Origin: Streptomyces sp. AC550_RSS872
Lineage (GTDB): Bacteria > Actinomycetota > Actinomycetes > Streptomycetales > Streptomycetaceae
Reading direction: 5' to 3'
DNA length: 64,000 bases
Assembly: GCF_019049285.1 (NCBI RefSeq)
Contig: NZ_JAGMUL010000062.1
Coordinates: forward strand, 114,541 to 178,540
Both the position numbers and the translations under genes were made by a program. This document shows, piece after piece, positions 1-8,400 of the stretch (its first letter is position 1; each line of letters opens with the position of its first letter). Below the pieces are notes generated by a model. That model saw nothing but the letters and a program-made list of their open reading frames with translations. It was not told where the DNA came from and did not search any database.

Positions 1-505
1 ACAGCTTTCCGCCGATGGATTCCAGATAACAGATCATGTTCACCGGATATCTGGTGTTGTCGAACATGTACCGGTCCATCGGTGTGGGGTGTTCGCTGAT
101 GGTGAGCGCCCGTTCGGCGGGCGGCCCTATGCGGTGCCAGTCCGGATGCATATGCACGGATCCCAGTATGTCGAGCCGCTGGTGCTCCGCCCGGCGTTGT
201 ATCCGTAGGAGATCCTTGGAACTGCACCAGAAACCCCGGCAGGGATTCCGGTAGGCCGGTCCGAAGCGCGTGGTGATGACGCCCGAGAATTCCGCCATGG
301 CGGTTGGGTCGCTCGCCCGCGCATTCGTGGCGAACTCGACCTCGGCGACATGGGCCACGCCGTCCTCGACGGTCCCGAGTAATACGGCGAAACAGGACGG
401 CGGCTCTTCCGGAGTGCATTCCTCGTACTCGGTGCGCGCGGCGCTCGTGAAGGATTTGAGGAAGTCGAATCCGATCAGAACGGTGTGCGGATACGCGAAG
501 GTCAT
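1..505 (-). CDS. JAB/MPN-like metalloprotein, 3' end beyond window
   Basis: The start is at 505-503 and the stop of the upstream aldo/keto reductase overlaps it (ATGA), so the two genes are cotranslated. About 168 residues are visible before the left edge cuts the gene. The N-terminus reads MTFAYPHTVLIGFDFLKSF. The middle carries GSVHMHPDWH, followed about 18 residues later by TPMD. This resembles the JAMM signature (HxH, then S/TxxD) of the Mov34/MPN/PAD-1 fold, but the spacing is longer than usual and serine is replaced by threonine. JAB proteins in bacterial biosynthetic clusters often trim ubiquitin-like sulfur carriers before sulfur transfer. No carrier or ThiF-like gene is visible here, but one could lie off the left edge. 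Third-position G+C looks lower than in the NRPS genes. The fold call is moderate and the function unknown. Confidence 0.5.
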   Translation of the reverse strand, partial: MTFAYPHTVLIGFDFLKSFTSAARTEYEECTPEEPPSCFAVLLGTVEDGVAHVAEVEFATNARASDPTAMAEFSGVITTRFGPAYRNPCRGFWCSSKDLLRIQRRAEHQRLDILGSVHMHPDWHRIGPPAERALTISEHPTPMDRYMFDNTRYPVNMICYLESIGGKL

Positions 506-1497
506 GGTTTCGTCGTGTCTCCAGTCGGTGCTGTTCGGTCCGGGTGGTCCGGCGGGAAGGCCCGGGAGACCACGTCCAGCTCGCGCAGTTCGTCGGCGGA
601 CAGCCGCAGGGTCGCCCCGGGAAGGAGCTCGGCGAGCTGCCCGGTCGTCCTGCTGCTCGCGATCGGCGCGGCCACGGACGGCTGCGCGGCGAGCCATGCC
701 AGCGCCACCGCACCGGGGGTGACGGAGCGGCCGGCCGCGACGCGGTCCAGGGCGTCCAGCAAGGCGTGCGCCTGGGGCCTGCCGGTGTACTGCCGTGCCG
801 CGGCTCCCCGTACGCTCCCGGCGGCGGACGCCGCGTCGCGGTGCTTGCCCGTCAGGAACCCCTGCGCCAGCCCGAAGTAGGGCACGCAGGAAAGCCTCTC
901 CTCGATACAGAGGGGGAGCAGCTCGCCCTCGAACGGCTCTCGGTCGGCCAGGTTGTACGGGGGCTGTACCGCCACGAACCGGGCGAGGCCGGCCTTGTCG
1001 GACAGGGTGAGGGCTTCCCTCAGCCGGGCTGCGGTGGTGTTCGACGCCGCGAGGTGGCGGACCTTCCCGGCCGAGACCAGGGCGTCCAGCGCCGTCAGGG
1101 TCTCCTCCAGGGGAGTGTCCGGATCGTCGGCGTGCGTGTAGTAGAGGTCGATCCGGTCCGTTCGGAGGCGGCGCAGCGAGTCCTCGACGGCCTGGCGGAT
1201 CACCTTGCGGCCCAGTCCGGACAGGCCCTCCTTGCGGCCCACCTTGGTGGCGATGACCACCTGGTCCCGGACCTTGCGCGTGGCGAGCCAGCGGCCGATG
1301 ACCGTCTCGGACTCGCCGCCGTTGTTGCCGGGGGCCCACTGTGAGTAGGAGTCAGCAGTGTCGATGAAATTCCCGCCGGCCTCCAGGTATGCGTCGAGGA
1401 CGGCGAACGAGGTGTCCTGGTCCACGGTCCAGCCGAAGACGCTTCCGCCCAGGCAGAGAGGGAAGACTTTCATGTCGGATTGCCCAATAGCAGCCAT
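502..1497 (-). CDS. aldo/keto reductase
   Basis: A 331-residue AKR-superfamily NADPH oxidoreductase. All four catalytic residues can be seen: Asp and Tyr in NFIDTADSYS, Lys in VVIATKVGRK, and His in DLYYTHADDP. The length is normal for the family. I place the start at the ATG at 1497 because MAAIGQSDMKVFPLCLGGSV matches the usual AKR first strand. An in-frame ATG at 1527 would add ten residues, so the start is not certain. The stop overlaps the start of the JAB-like gene. A likely promoter (TTGCCC, 17 bp, GAGTAT) lies about 100 bp upstream. Possible roles are reduction of a precursor or a tailoring step, but no substrate can be inferred. Membership of the cluster is plausible because the phosphopantetheinyl transferase gene is divergently placed. 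Confidence 0.85.
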   Translation of the reverse strand: MAAIGQSDMKVFPLCLGGSVFGWTVDQDTSFAVLDAYLEAGGNFIDTADSYSQWAPGNNGGESETVIGRWLATRKVRDQVVIATKVGRKEGLSGLGRKVIRQAVEDSLRRLRTDRIDLYYTHADDPDTPLEETLTALDALVSAGKVRHLAASNTTAARLREALTLSDKAGLARFVAVQPPYNLADREPFEGELLPLCIEERLSCVPYFGLAQGFLTGKHRDAASAAGSVRGAAARQYTGRPQAHALLDALDRVAAGRSVTPGAVALAWLAAQPSVAAPIASSRTTGQLAELLPGATLRLSADELRELDVVSRAFPPDHPDRTAPTGDTTKP

Positions 1498-1916
1498 GGT
1501 CGCTTTCTGAATGCGGTGTGCAGTCATCTTGACTCGGAGAATACGGAGGCATGTCCCCGTCGTAGTGCGGGTGTATCTCAGATCGCGAACGGTCGAATAC
1601 TCCGACAGGTTCCTCCGGCGGGCAAGGCTTACTGTCCAACTCGCCCTCCATGTCGGGAAAGTTCGCGTATGGAGTTGAGTACCGGATTGATGTCTCGCAG
1701 GCGGGTGTGAGCCTTCTCGAAAACTCTTGCCGGGCCCCGCCGGTTGACGTAGCGTGGCTCGGGCCGGCGTGACCATAAATGGCCGGTGTTCGCTGGCGGT
1801 TCGGCCGGGAGTCGTAGCGTCGGCGATGAGGTCACCCACTCTCCGGGAATCCCGAGGGAGGCGTGGCCTCGGGACGGGTGGGCGGCAGAGCCCACCGCAT
1901 CTGCGGGGGAGCGCTG
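1498..1916. other. divergent intergenic region between AKR and PPTase genes
   Basis: This 419-bp region separates the minus-strand aldo/keto reductase from the plus-strand phosphopantetheinyl transferase. Short open frames cross it on both strands but none has a convincing ribosome site or family resemblance. It holds the candidate minus-strand promoter at 1597-1625. On the plus strand a TTGACG at 1744-1749 has no -10 hexamer at normal spacing (CATAAA lies 24 bp further on), so no plus-strand promoter is assigned. Confidence 0.4.
1597..1625 (-). promoter_or_regulatory. candidate promoter of the AKR/JAB operon
   Basis: On the minus strand TTGCCC (1625-1620) and GAGTAT (1602-1597) are separated by exactly 17 bp. 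The same -10 hexamer and spacing occur at the three strong cluster promoters (3917, 23162, 38763), but the CTAA before GAGTAT and the G after it are missing here. Transcription would start about 90 to 100 bp upstream of the AKR start codon. A weaker member of the set, or coincidence. Confidence 0.35.
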
Positions 1917-2573
1917 ATGATCGAAAGGCTGTTACCGGCTGCGGTGGCCGTCGCGGAGACGCGCGACGACCCACCCCACGCGCCGCTCCTTGACGGGGAG
2001 TCGGAAATCGTGAGCCGCGCAGTGGAAGAGCGAAGACGGGAGTTCGCCGCCGTCCGCTGGTGTGCGCGAAGAGCGCTCGCGGACCTGGGTGTCGGTCCCG
2101 TTCCCATTCTGCCGGGCGAGCGCGGCGCCCCTGTGTGGCCGGAGGGCCTCGTCGGCAGCATGACCCACTGCGACGGATACCGCGGGGCGGCCGTGGCCCG
2201 GGTGTCCGACGGCGTGCTCGCGGTCGCTGTCGACGCAGAGCCCCATCTGCCCCTGCCGGACGGGGTGCTGGGCGTCATGGCGCTCCCGGCGGAGCGGCTG
2301 CGGATCGCGGACATGGGGCGATTCGATCCCGAAGTCCATTGGGACCGGCTGCTGTTCAGCATGAAGGAGTGCGTGTACAAGGCTTGGTTCCCGCTCACCC
2401 GCACCTGGCTGGGTTTCGAGCAGGCGGACATCACGATCGAGCACGGGGGCACCTTCTCGGCCCGTCTGCCGGCAGCCGATCCCGCTGTACCCGCCGACGG
2501 GTTCACCGGCCGGTGGCTTGTGGAGGAGGGGCTGATCGGCACTGCCCTCGCGGTGCCGGCGGCGCGGTCCTGA
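1917..2573 (+). CDS. 4'-phosphopantetheinyl transferase, Sfp/EntD type
   Basis: The 218-residue protein transfers the phosphopantetheine arm of CoA to the conserved serine of carrier proteins, and so could activate every ACP and PCP in this window. The visible signatures are the magnesium-binding pair in AVDAEPHL, the KE..K motif in FSMKECVYKAW, and an upstream GSMTHCDGYRGAAVA block that matches the substrate-binding GSxSHxxG region of the EntD/PcpS subgroup. The start is ATG 1917, preceded by GGGGGAG at 1905-1911; an upstream in-frame start at 1863 lacks a good ribosome site. It is a single gene with long flanks on both sides. It may serve this cluster or act genome-wide. Confidence 0.92.
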   Translation: MIERLLPAAVAVAETRDDPPHAPLLDGESEIVSRAVEERRREFAAVRWCARRALADLGVGPVPILPGERGAPVWPEGLVGSMTHCDGYRGAAVARVSDGVLAVAVDAEPHLPLPDGVLGVMALPAERLRIADMGRFDPEVHWDRLLFSMKECVYKAWFPLTRTWLGFEQADITIEHGGTFSARLPAADPAVPADGFTGRWLVEEGLIGTALAVPAARS

Positions 2574-3051
2574 CCGAGCGTGTGCCGGCGTCCGGGACGC
2601 AGCAGGCTCTCGGTTTGCGTACATCAACGAAGTAATCACGCCATCGACGCGAAGTCGCCATCCGGGGACTTTTGCTTTATCAATTCCCATGACGGAAAAA
2701 TATGGGCTGGTGATTCAGGTCGCAGACGGCTCGGCTGGTGATGATCATGTCTGTGACATACTCGGAGAGCGATATGTTCTATTCGGCGAGATGGAGCTGA
2801 CGTAAGGGCGAGGGTGACGGGGCCTGCTGGATACCCTGCACGGTCCTGAATTCCTCGCACGGGGGCAGGTGGACATTGCGCGGCGAATGCGGCCGCGGTG
2901 CGGATCTCGCGAGTTTGACCTCTCGCGTGGCTTCCGTTTGCAATCGCCAACTTCCGACCGTGTCGCTGCGCATGTCGCGGCGGGCGCCCAGTTCTCCCTT
3001 TCCTCCACACCCGCGGCATGCGGTGACAGTATGAGGCCCAGGGGCTTCCCC
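2574..3051. other. A/T-richer intergenic region
   Basis: The 478 bp between the PPTase gene and the HTH gene are clearly richer in A/T than the rest, especially 2630-2800. The region contains the 13-bp inverted repeat ATGTC-TGT-GACAT (2747-2759), which could be an operator, and the small open frame listed separately (2689-2805). The composition suggests material of different origin from the NRPS genes. I see no clear terminator and no -35/-10 pair good enough to call. Confidence 0.35.
2689..2805 (+). CDS. possible small ORF of 38 residues, unknown
   Basis: ATG at 2689 opens a 38-codon frame beginning MTEKYGLVIQVADGS and ending GEMELT before TAA. The translation is acidic and lacks the Arg/Pro/Ala bias of chance frames in this genome, which is the only reason to list it. 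Against it: third-position G+C is only about 60 percent, there is no clear Shine-Dalgarno sequence, and an inverted repeat (2747-2759) lies inside it. No family is recognised. It could be a fragment of an older gene or simply A/T-richer spacer. Confidence 0.2.
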   Translation: MTEKYGLVIQVADGSAGDDHVCDILGERYVLFGEMELT

Positions 3052-3876
3052 ATGGTGCAGACGGGAATTGAAGTGTCAAACGATGTACAGCAGATCGATC
3101 GATGTCACAGTTGCAAACGTGACGTGGTTCGGATGCGGCAGGCCGGTCAGGGTCGGCTGCATGTGTGTGGAAGTTGTTTCGATCAGTTCAGGCGAAATCT
3201 GATATCCCTGCCGCACCTCTACCGCCAGTGCGAGGAAATGCTGACGGTGACGCCGCAGAAGGGTGAGAAGGTATCCCGTCAGCCAGGCCGGGGGATCTCA
3301 CTCAATTCCAGTGCGGTGGAGGCCCGGGATTCTGTCCGGGCGCGCCTGCTGGCCTGGTCCGACCTGGTCGCAACCGAGCGGGCCTGCGCCGCCCCCGACC
3401 GGTCGGTAAACGTCATGGCGGCTTTTCTCCACCGTCATGCCCATTGGCTCTGCGCGCACACGGCGGCCGCTGACGTCGTCGCTGAGATCGCCGAGACCGC
3501 GGCCACCGCGAAACGGGCCGCCTATCCCCACCAGGCGCGCAAGTTCAGGGTCGGCCCGTGTGTCGAGCAGCAGTGCGGCGGCTCCCTGGTCGCCGTGATC
3601 CAGCCCCATGAGCAGCTCCTGCCGAGCGAACTGCGCTGCGACATCGACCCCGAGCACGCCTGGCCCGCGCACCGCTGGCGCGAACTGGACCGGCAGGTGA
3701 GCCGGCAGAACGCCTCGGGCGGCGAGCGCTGGCTCACCGTCGTGGAGGTCTCCAAGCTGTGGGGCCTGTCCACCAGCAACGTCTACCGGCTCGCGTCGGT
3801 GAACAGTTGGCGGCGTCGCGCGGACGGCCGCAGGGTCTACTACTACGAGGCCGACGTGCTCCAGTCCGTGGGCTGA
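3052..3876 (+). CDS. zinc-finger and helix-turn-helix protein, OvmZ-like
   Basis: The 274-residue protein has two recognisable ends. Near the N-terminus CHSCKRD, followed 15 to 20 residues later by CGSCFDQF, makes a four-cysteine zinc-ribbon-like site. The C-terminus, LTVVEVSKLWGLSTSNVYRL followed by a short basic wing and YYYEADVL, is a MerR/excisionase-like helix-turn-helix. Proteins of this layout are common in actinomycetes and are often annotated OvmZ-like after the oviedomycin cluster. The start ATG 3052 has AGGGG at 3040-3044; GTG 3073 is an alternative. No other regulator-like gene lies beside the core, so this is a candidate transcription factor for the shared promoters. Role inferred from position only. 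The 5' part is lower in G+C than the 3' part. Confidence 0.6.
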   Translation: MVQTGIEVSNDVQQIDRCHSCKRDVVRMRQAGQGRLHVCGSCFDQFRRNLISLPHLYRQCEEMLTVTPQKGEKVSRQPGRGISLNSSAVEARDSVRARLLAWSDLVATERACAAPDRSVNVMAAFLHRHAHWLCAHTAAADVVAEIAETAATAKRAAYPHQARKFRVGPCVEQQCGGSLVAVIQPHEQLLPSELRCDIDPEHAWPAHRWRELDRQVSRQNASGGERWLTVVEVSKLWGLSTSNVYRLASVNSWRRRADGRRVYYYEADVLQSVG

Positions 3877-3916
3877 CGCCGTCCCGTCGAGGCTTGTGCG
3901 TGGCGGCAGTTGACTC

Positions 3917-3945
3917 TTGACTTCCGGTCTGACGGCTAAGAGTAT
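3917..3945 (+). promoter_or_regulatory. conserved cluster promoter, copy 1
   Basis: TTGACT (3917-3922), 17 bp, GAGTAT (3940-3945), with the -10 embedded in CTAAGAGTATG. The same 11-mer and spacing recur at 23162 and 38763. Copy 1 is also flanked by a 7-bp inverted repeat, GTCTGAC (3927-3933) and GTCAGAC (3950-3956), around the -10, and followed by TGCACA..TGTGCA (3957-3974). The first gene downstream starts at 4199, giving a leader of about 245 nt. With this leader the 322-bp gap 3877-4198 is explained; I see nothing else in it. Confidence 0.65.
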
Positions 3946-4198
3946 GAAAGTCAGACTGCACACGTGTCTGTGCAGGTCGCGCCCTGAACCGTCCTTCGAA
4001 CCGGTCAGGCGGAGCACCAACCCGGCGGTGACACCGACACCGTTGAGACGCCACGCGGTACCGTCCCGGCGCCCGGCGGCCCACCCCGGTCCTCCCCACT
4101 TCCACGAGCGTCCTTCGACCGATGACGCTCGGCTCGCGCGCGCCCACCGTGGCGCGGCAGTTCACTCCTCCGCTCGTGACACAAGGTGGTGCTTGTTT

Positions 4199-5356
4199 GT
4201 GATCGTCCAGTTGTCTCCGGATCAGCGGGCGGCCTGGAGCCGGTTCAAGGCCCTCGCCGAGAAGGAGATCCTTCCGCACGCCGCCGCGTTCGACGCCGAA
4301 CAGGCGATCTCCACGGACGTGGTGCGCGCGCTCGCCGACGCAGGCTGCCTCGCGGCGCCTGTGCGGGCGGACAGCGGTGGCGGCGGCATGGACTGGGTGA
4401 CGTACGGGCTGCTGAGCGAGGAGCTCGGCCGCGCGTGCCAGAACATCCGCAACTTCGTCGCCGTCGAGGACATGGTGGCGCAGGCGCTCGACCGCTGGGG
4501 CACCGCCGAGCAGCGGGACCGCTGGATCGGCCCGATCCGCCGCGGCGAGACGCTCGCCGCCTTCGCCCTCACCGAACCGGGCATCGGCTCCGACGCGGCC
4601 TCCATCGAGATGGACGCCGAGCCCGTCGCCTCACCGGACGGGGAGGACGGCTTCGTCCTGCGCGGGAGCAAGAAGTGGATCAGCTTCGGCCAGATCGCGG
4701 ACCTCTTCCTCGTCTTCGCCAAGCTGGACGGCAAGCACACCGCGTTCCTGGTCGAGCGGGACACTCCCGGCCTCACCGTCAACCCCCTCAACGGCCTGCT
4801 GGGCCTGCGGGGTTCCATGCTCGGTGAGCTCGTCTTCGACGACTGCCGCATCCCCGCCGGCGCGCTGGTGGGCCGGCCCGGCATGGGTCTGACCTTCATC
4901 GCCTCCTCCTCCCTCGACCTGGGCCGCTACAGCACCGCGTGGGGATCGGTCGGACTGGCCCAGGCGTGCATGGAGGCCTCGGTCCGGCACGCCGACGCGC
5001 GCCACCAGTACGGCGGCCCGATCAGCGACCACCAGTTGGTGCGGCGGATGCTCGCCGACATGGTCACTGACATCACCGCCACCAGGGCCCTGTGCCACCA
5101 GGCCGGACTGAGCAAGGACCAGGGCGAGGCGGACGCGGTCAACCTCACCCTCATGGCCAAGTACCGTGCCTCGCTGCTGGCCAACAAGGCCGCCGCCGAC
5201 GCCGTGCAGATCCAGGGAGCGCAGGGCATCGGCACGCCCGGTCAGGTGGAACGGCACTTCAGGGACGCCAAGGTCATGGAGATCATCGAGGGCACCACTC
5301 AGATCCAGCAGTCCATGCTCGGCCAGTACGCCAGGCAGGTCGTCGGTCGCGGCTGA
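4199..5356 (+). CDS. acyl-CoA/acyl-ACP dehydrogenase
   Basis: A 385-residue flavoprotein of the acyl-CoA dehydrogenase family. It has the FAD-contacting AFALTEPGIGSDAAS segment, the GSKKWISFGQ strand, and the C-terminal EIIEGTTQIQQ, whose glutamate is the usual catalytic base. I chose GTG 4199, preceded by AAGGTGG at 4183-4189, because the dehydrogenase fold begins immediately after it. The frame stays open back to 3917, but that stretch reads as promoter and leader. It lies 80 bp upstream of the FAAL-starting NRPS, so it probably introduces an alpha,beta double bond into the fatty starter, as proposed for other acyl-dehydrogenase/FAAL lipopeptide clusters. It could instead act on a carrier-bound aminoacyl or polyketide intermediate. 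Confidence 0.88.
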   Translation: MIVQLSPDQRAAWSRFKALAEKEILPHAAAFDAEQAISTDVVRALADAGCLAAPVRADSGGGGMDWVTYGLLSEELGRACQNIRNFVAVEDMVAQALDRWGTAEQRDRWIGPIRRGETLAAFALTEPGIGSDAASIEMDAEPVASPDGEDGFVLRGSKKWISFGQIADLFLVFAKLDGKHTAFLVERDTPGLTVNPLNGLLGLRGSMLGELVFDDCRIPAGALVGRPGMGLTFIASSSLDLGRYSTAWGSVGLAQACMEASVRHADARHQYGGPISDHQLVRRMLADMVTDITATRALCHQAGLSKDQGEADAVNLTLMAKYRASLLANKAAADAVQIQGAQGIGTPGQVERHFRDAKVMEIIEGTTQIQQSMLGQYARQVVGRG

Positions 5357-5436
5357 CCACCGACCGGTACGTCGCCCGGGCCGCAGATCCGGCCACCGCA
5401 GACAACACCTCGATCACGGGGGAAGGACCAGCCTCG

Positions 5437-8400
5437 ATGAACAGTGGACGGCCTGCGAGCCGCATCGCCGACTCGCTCACCGGTCTGTTGCTGCGTCGCT
5501 CCGCGGAGCAACCCGACTCCGTCGCCTACACCTTCCTGGAGCGCGACAGCGAGGTCTCCTGGACCTACGGCGAACTTGACGCCCGGGCCCGGGAGATCGG
5601 CGCGACACTTCAGCGGCACTGCGCGCCGGGGGAGCGCGTGGTGCTCGTCCTGCCGCCCGGACTCGACTACGTCGCCTCGTTCTTCGGATGCCTGTACGCC
5701 GGGGTCATCGCCGTCCCCGTGTACCCGCCGAACGGGGCCGGCCTGGTCCGCAGCCTGTCCCGGCTGGAGGCGATCGTCTCCGACGCCCGCCCGACCGCGG
5801 CCCTGACCCTCGGGGCCGTCGCGGCGCAGCGCGACGCGTTCGCCGAGTCCAACCCCCTGTTGGGCACGCTCCGGTGGATCGGGGTGGACACCGACGTGGC
5901 CCCGGAGGCCGACTGGCGGCCGGTGCCGGTGCCCCGTGACGCACTCGCCTTCCTCCAGTACACCTCCGGTTCCACCGGCACTCCCAAGGGGGTGATGGTC
6001 AGCCACTCGAACCTGCTGCACAACGGCGCGGACATCGAGCGGTTCTTCCAGCTCACACCCGACAGCAAAACCGTGATCTGGCTGCCGCCCTACCACGACA
6101 TGGGCCTCATCGGGGGCATCCTTCAGCCGCTGTACACCGGATACCCGACGGTGCTGATGGCGCCCATGGCCTTCGCTGCGGACCCCCTGCGCTGGCTGCG
6201 GACCATCTCCGACCACCGTGCCACGACCAGCGGCGGGCCGAACTTCGGCTACGAGCTGTGCCTGCGCAAGATCTCCCCCGAGCAGTTGGAGGGCCTGGAC
6301 CTGAGCTGCTGGCAGGTCGCCTTCAACGGCGCCGAGCCCGTCCGCGCCGACGTCATGGACGCCTTCGCGGACTTCCTGGCGCCCACCGGCTTCCGCCGCG
6401 AGGCGTTCTATCCCTGCTACGGACTGGCCGAAGGCACCCTCATCGTCACCGGCGGCTCGCCCAAGGCGGCACCCGTCGTGCGCGAGACCGAGGGCGCCGA
6501 CCCCGTGGTGGGCTGTGGACAGCCCTCTCCTGAACAGGAACTGGCCATCGTCGACCCCGAGACGCGCCGACGCCGCGTGGACGGAGAGGTCGGGGAGATC
6601 TGGGTCAGCGGCCCGAGCGTCGCCCAGGGTTACTGGGAGCGCCCCGAGACCAGCGCCGAGGTGTTCGGCGCGCGCATCGAGGGCTCGGGGGAAGGCCCCT
6701 TCCTGCGCACCGGCGACCTCGGATACGTCGTCGACGGCGAGCTGTTCGTCTCCGGCCGCATCAAGGACCTGATCATCCTGCGTGGGGTGAACCACTACCC
6801 GCAGGACATCGAGTACACCGCCTTCCGGTCCCACCCGGCACTCCGGCACAACGGCGGAGCCTGCTTCACCATCCCCGTCGACGGCCAGGAGGTGCTGGTC
6901 GTCACGCACGAGGCCGAGCGGGTCCACCGCGACGCCGACGTGCGGGAGGTCGCGGCGGCGGTGCGGGCCGCCGTCGGAGAGAACCACCTCATCGCCCCGT
7001 ACGCCTTCGCGCTGGTCCGGCCCGGACGGCTGCCGCGCACGTCGAGCGGCAAGATCCAGCGGTTCGCGGCCCGCGAGCAGTACCTGGCCGGCACGCTCAC
7101 CGTGCTCGGCGTCCACGAGTACGGCCAGGACGACGCGACCGAAGCCTCCGCCGCCGCCGTCGCAGAACCCGCCCCGGCACGCACGCCTGAGGCGGTGGAG
7201 GCGTTCCTGCGGGCGGGCGTCGCGCGGCGCACGGGCGGCGACCCCGACGCCCTGGACCTCGGCATGTCCGGCCCCGCCCTGGGCCTCGACTCCCTCGACC
7301 TCCTGGAGATCCAGCACGAGGTGGAGAAGGCGTTCGGCGTCGAACTCGGGTACGAGGCCATGCACGGCGCCCCGGTCCGGGACGTCCTCACGACCGTGGC
7401 CGCCGCCGTCGAGGCCGCGCGGGACATGGCCGGACCCGATGCCACCGGCCCCGACGCGCCTCCCGCCGCCTCACCCGACGAACTGAGCCACGGCGAGCGC
7501 GGCCTGTGGTTCCTCGACCACGTCACCGGCTGCGGCCCCGCCTACAACATCGCGGGAGCGGTACGCCTCCCCGACGACGTCGACCCGGCCGCCCTGCACC
7601 GGGCGCTCGACCAGGTGGTGGAGCGCCACACCGCGCTGCGCACCTCGTACAGCGCGGGTGACGGGCAGCCGGTGCGCCGGATCGACGCCGAGCGGAAGGT
7701 CGTCCTCGACCGTACGGACGTCGCGGACGACGCGCCGGACGCCCTGGAAGACCTGCTCGCGGACGCCGCTGCCGAGCCCTTCGACCTGACGGAAGGGCCC
7801 CTCGTACGAGCCCGGCTGTGCGCGGGCGCCGACGGCCGGCGGGTCCTGCTGCTCGTCATGCACCACATCGTCGCGGACTTCTGGTCGATGTCCCTGGTCG
7901 TGGACGAACTGGCGCGCTGCTACCGGGCGGTGCTGACCGGCACGGCCGCGCAACTGCCGCCGGCCGGCGACTACGCGGACTTCGTCGCGGCGCAGAAGCG
8001 GTACACGCAGAGCCCCGAGGGCGAGGCCGCCGCCGCGTTCTGGGGAGAGCGGCTCGGCGGCGAACTGCCCGTACTGGAGCTCCCCACCGACCGGCCCCGC
8101 CCGCCCGTCCAGACATACCGCGGTGACACCCACGACTTCACCGTGGACGCGGAACTGCTCGGCGGGCTCACCGCTCTGGCCCGGCAGTCGGGGACGACGC
8201 TGTACACCGCGCTGCTGTGCGCCTTCGAGGTCCTGCTGCACCGCTACAGCGGCCAGACCGACATCCTGGTCGGCTCGCCGGTGTCCGGCCGGGGCCGCCC
8301 CGCGTACGCGGACACCGTCGGCTACTTCGTCAATCCCGTGGTCATCCGCGGCGATCTCGGCGGCGACCCGGTCTTCCGCGAGCTGCTGGCCCGGTTCTCC

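Noticed and set aside
1744..1780. TTGACG with CATAAA as promoter of the phosphopantetheinyl transferase gene
   Set aside because: The 24-bp spacing is too long for a normal sigma-70-type promoter.
3917..4198. Extension of the dehydrogenase to a TTG at 3917 or ATG at 3944
   Set aside because: The stretch contains the conserved promoter and reads as non-family sequence. The homologous part starts at 4199.
5092..5436. Upstream extension of the first NRPS frame into the dehydrogenase gene
   Set aside because: The extension is Arg/Pro-rich and overlaps a well-supported gene. ATG 5437 has a strong ribosome site and begins the FAAL fold.
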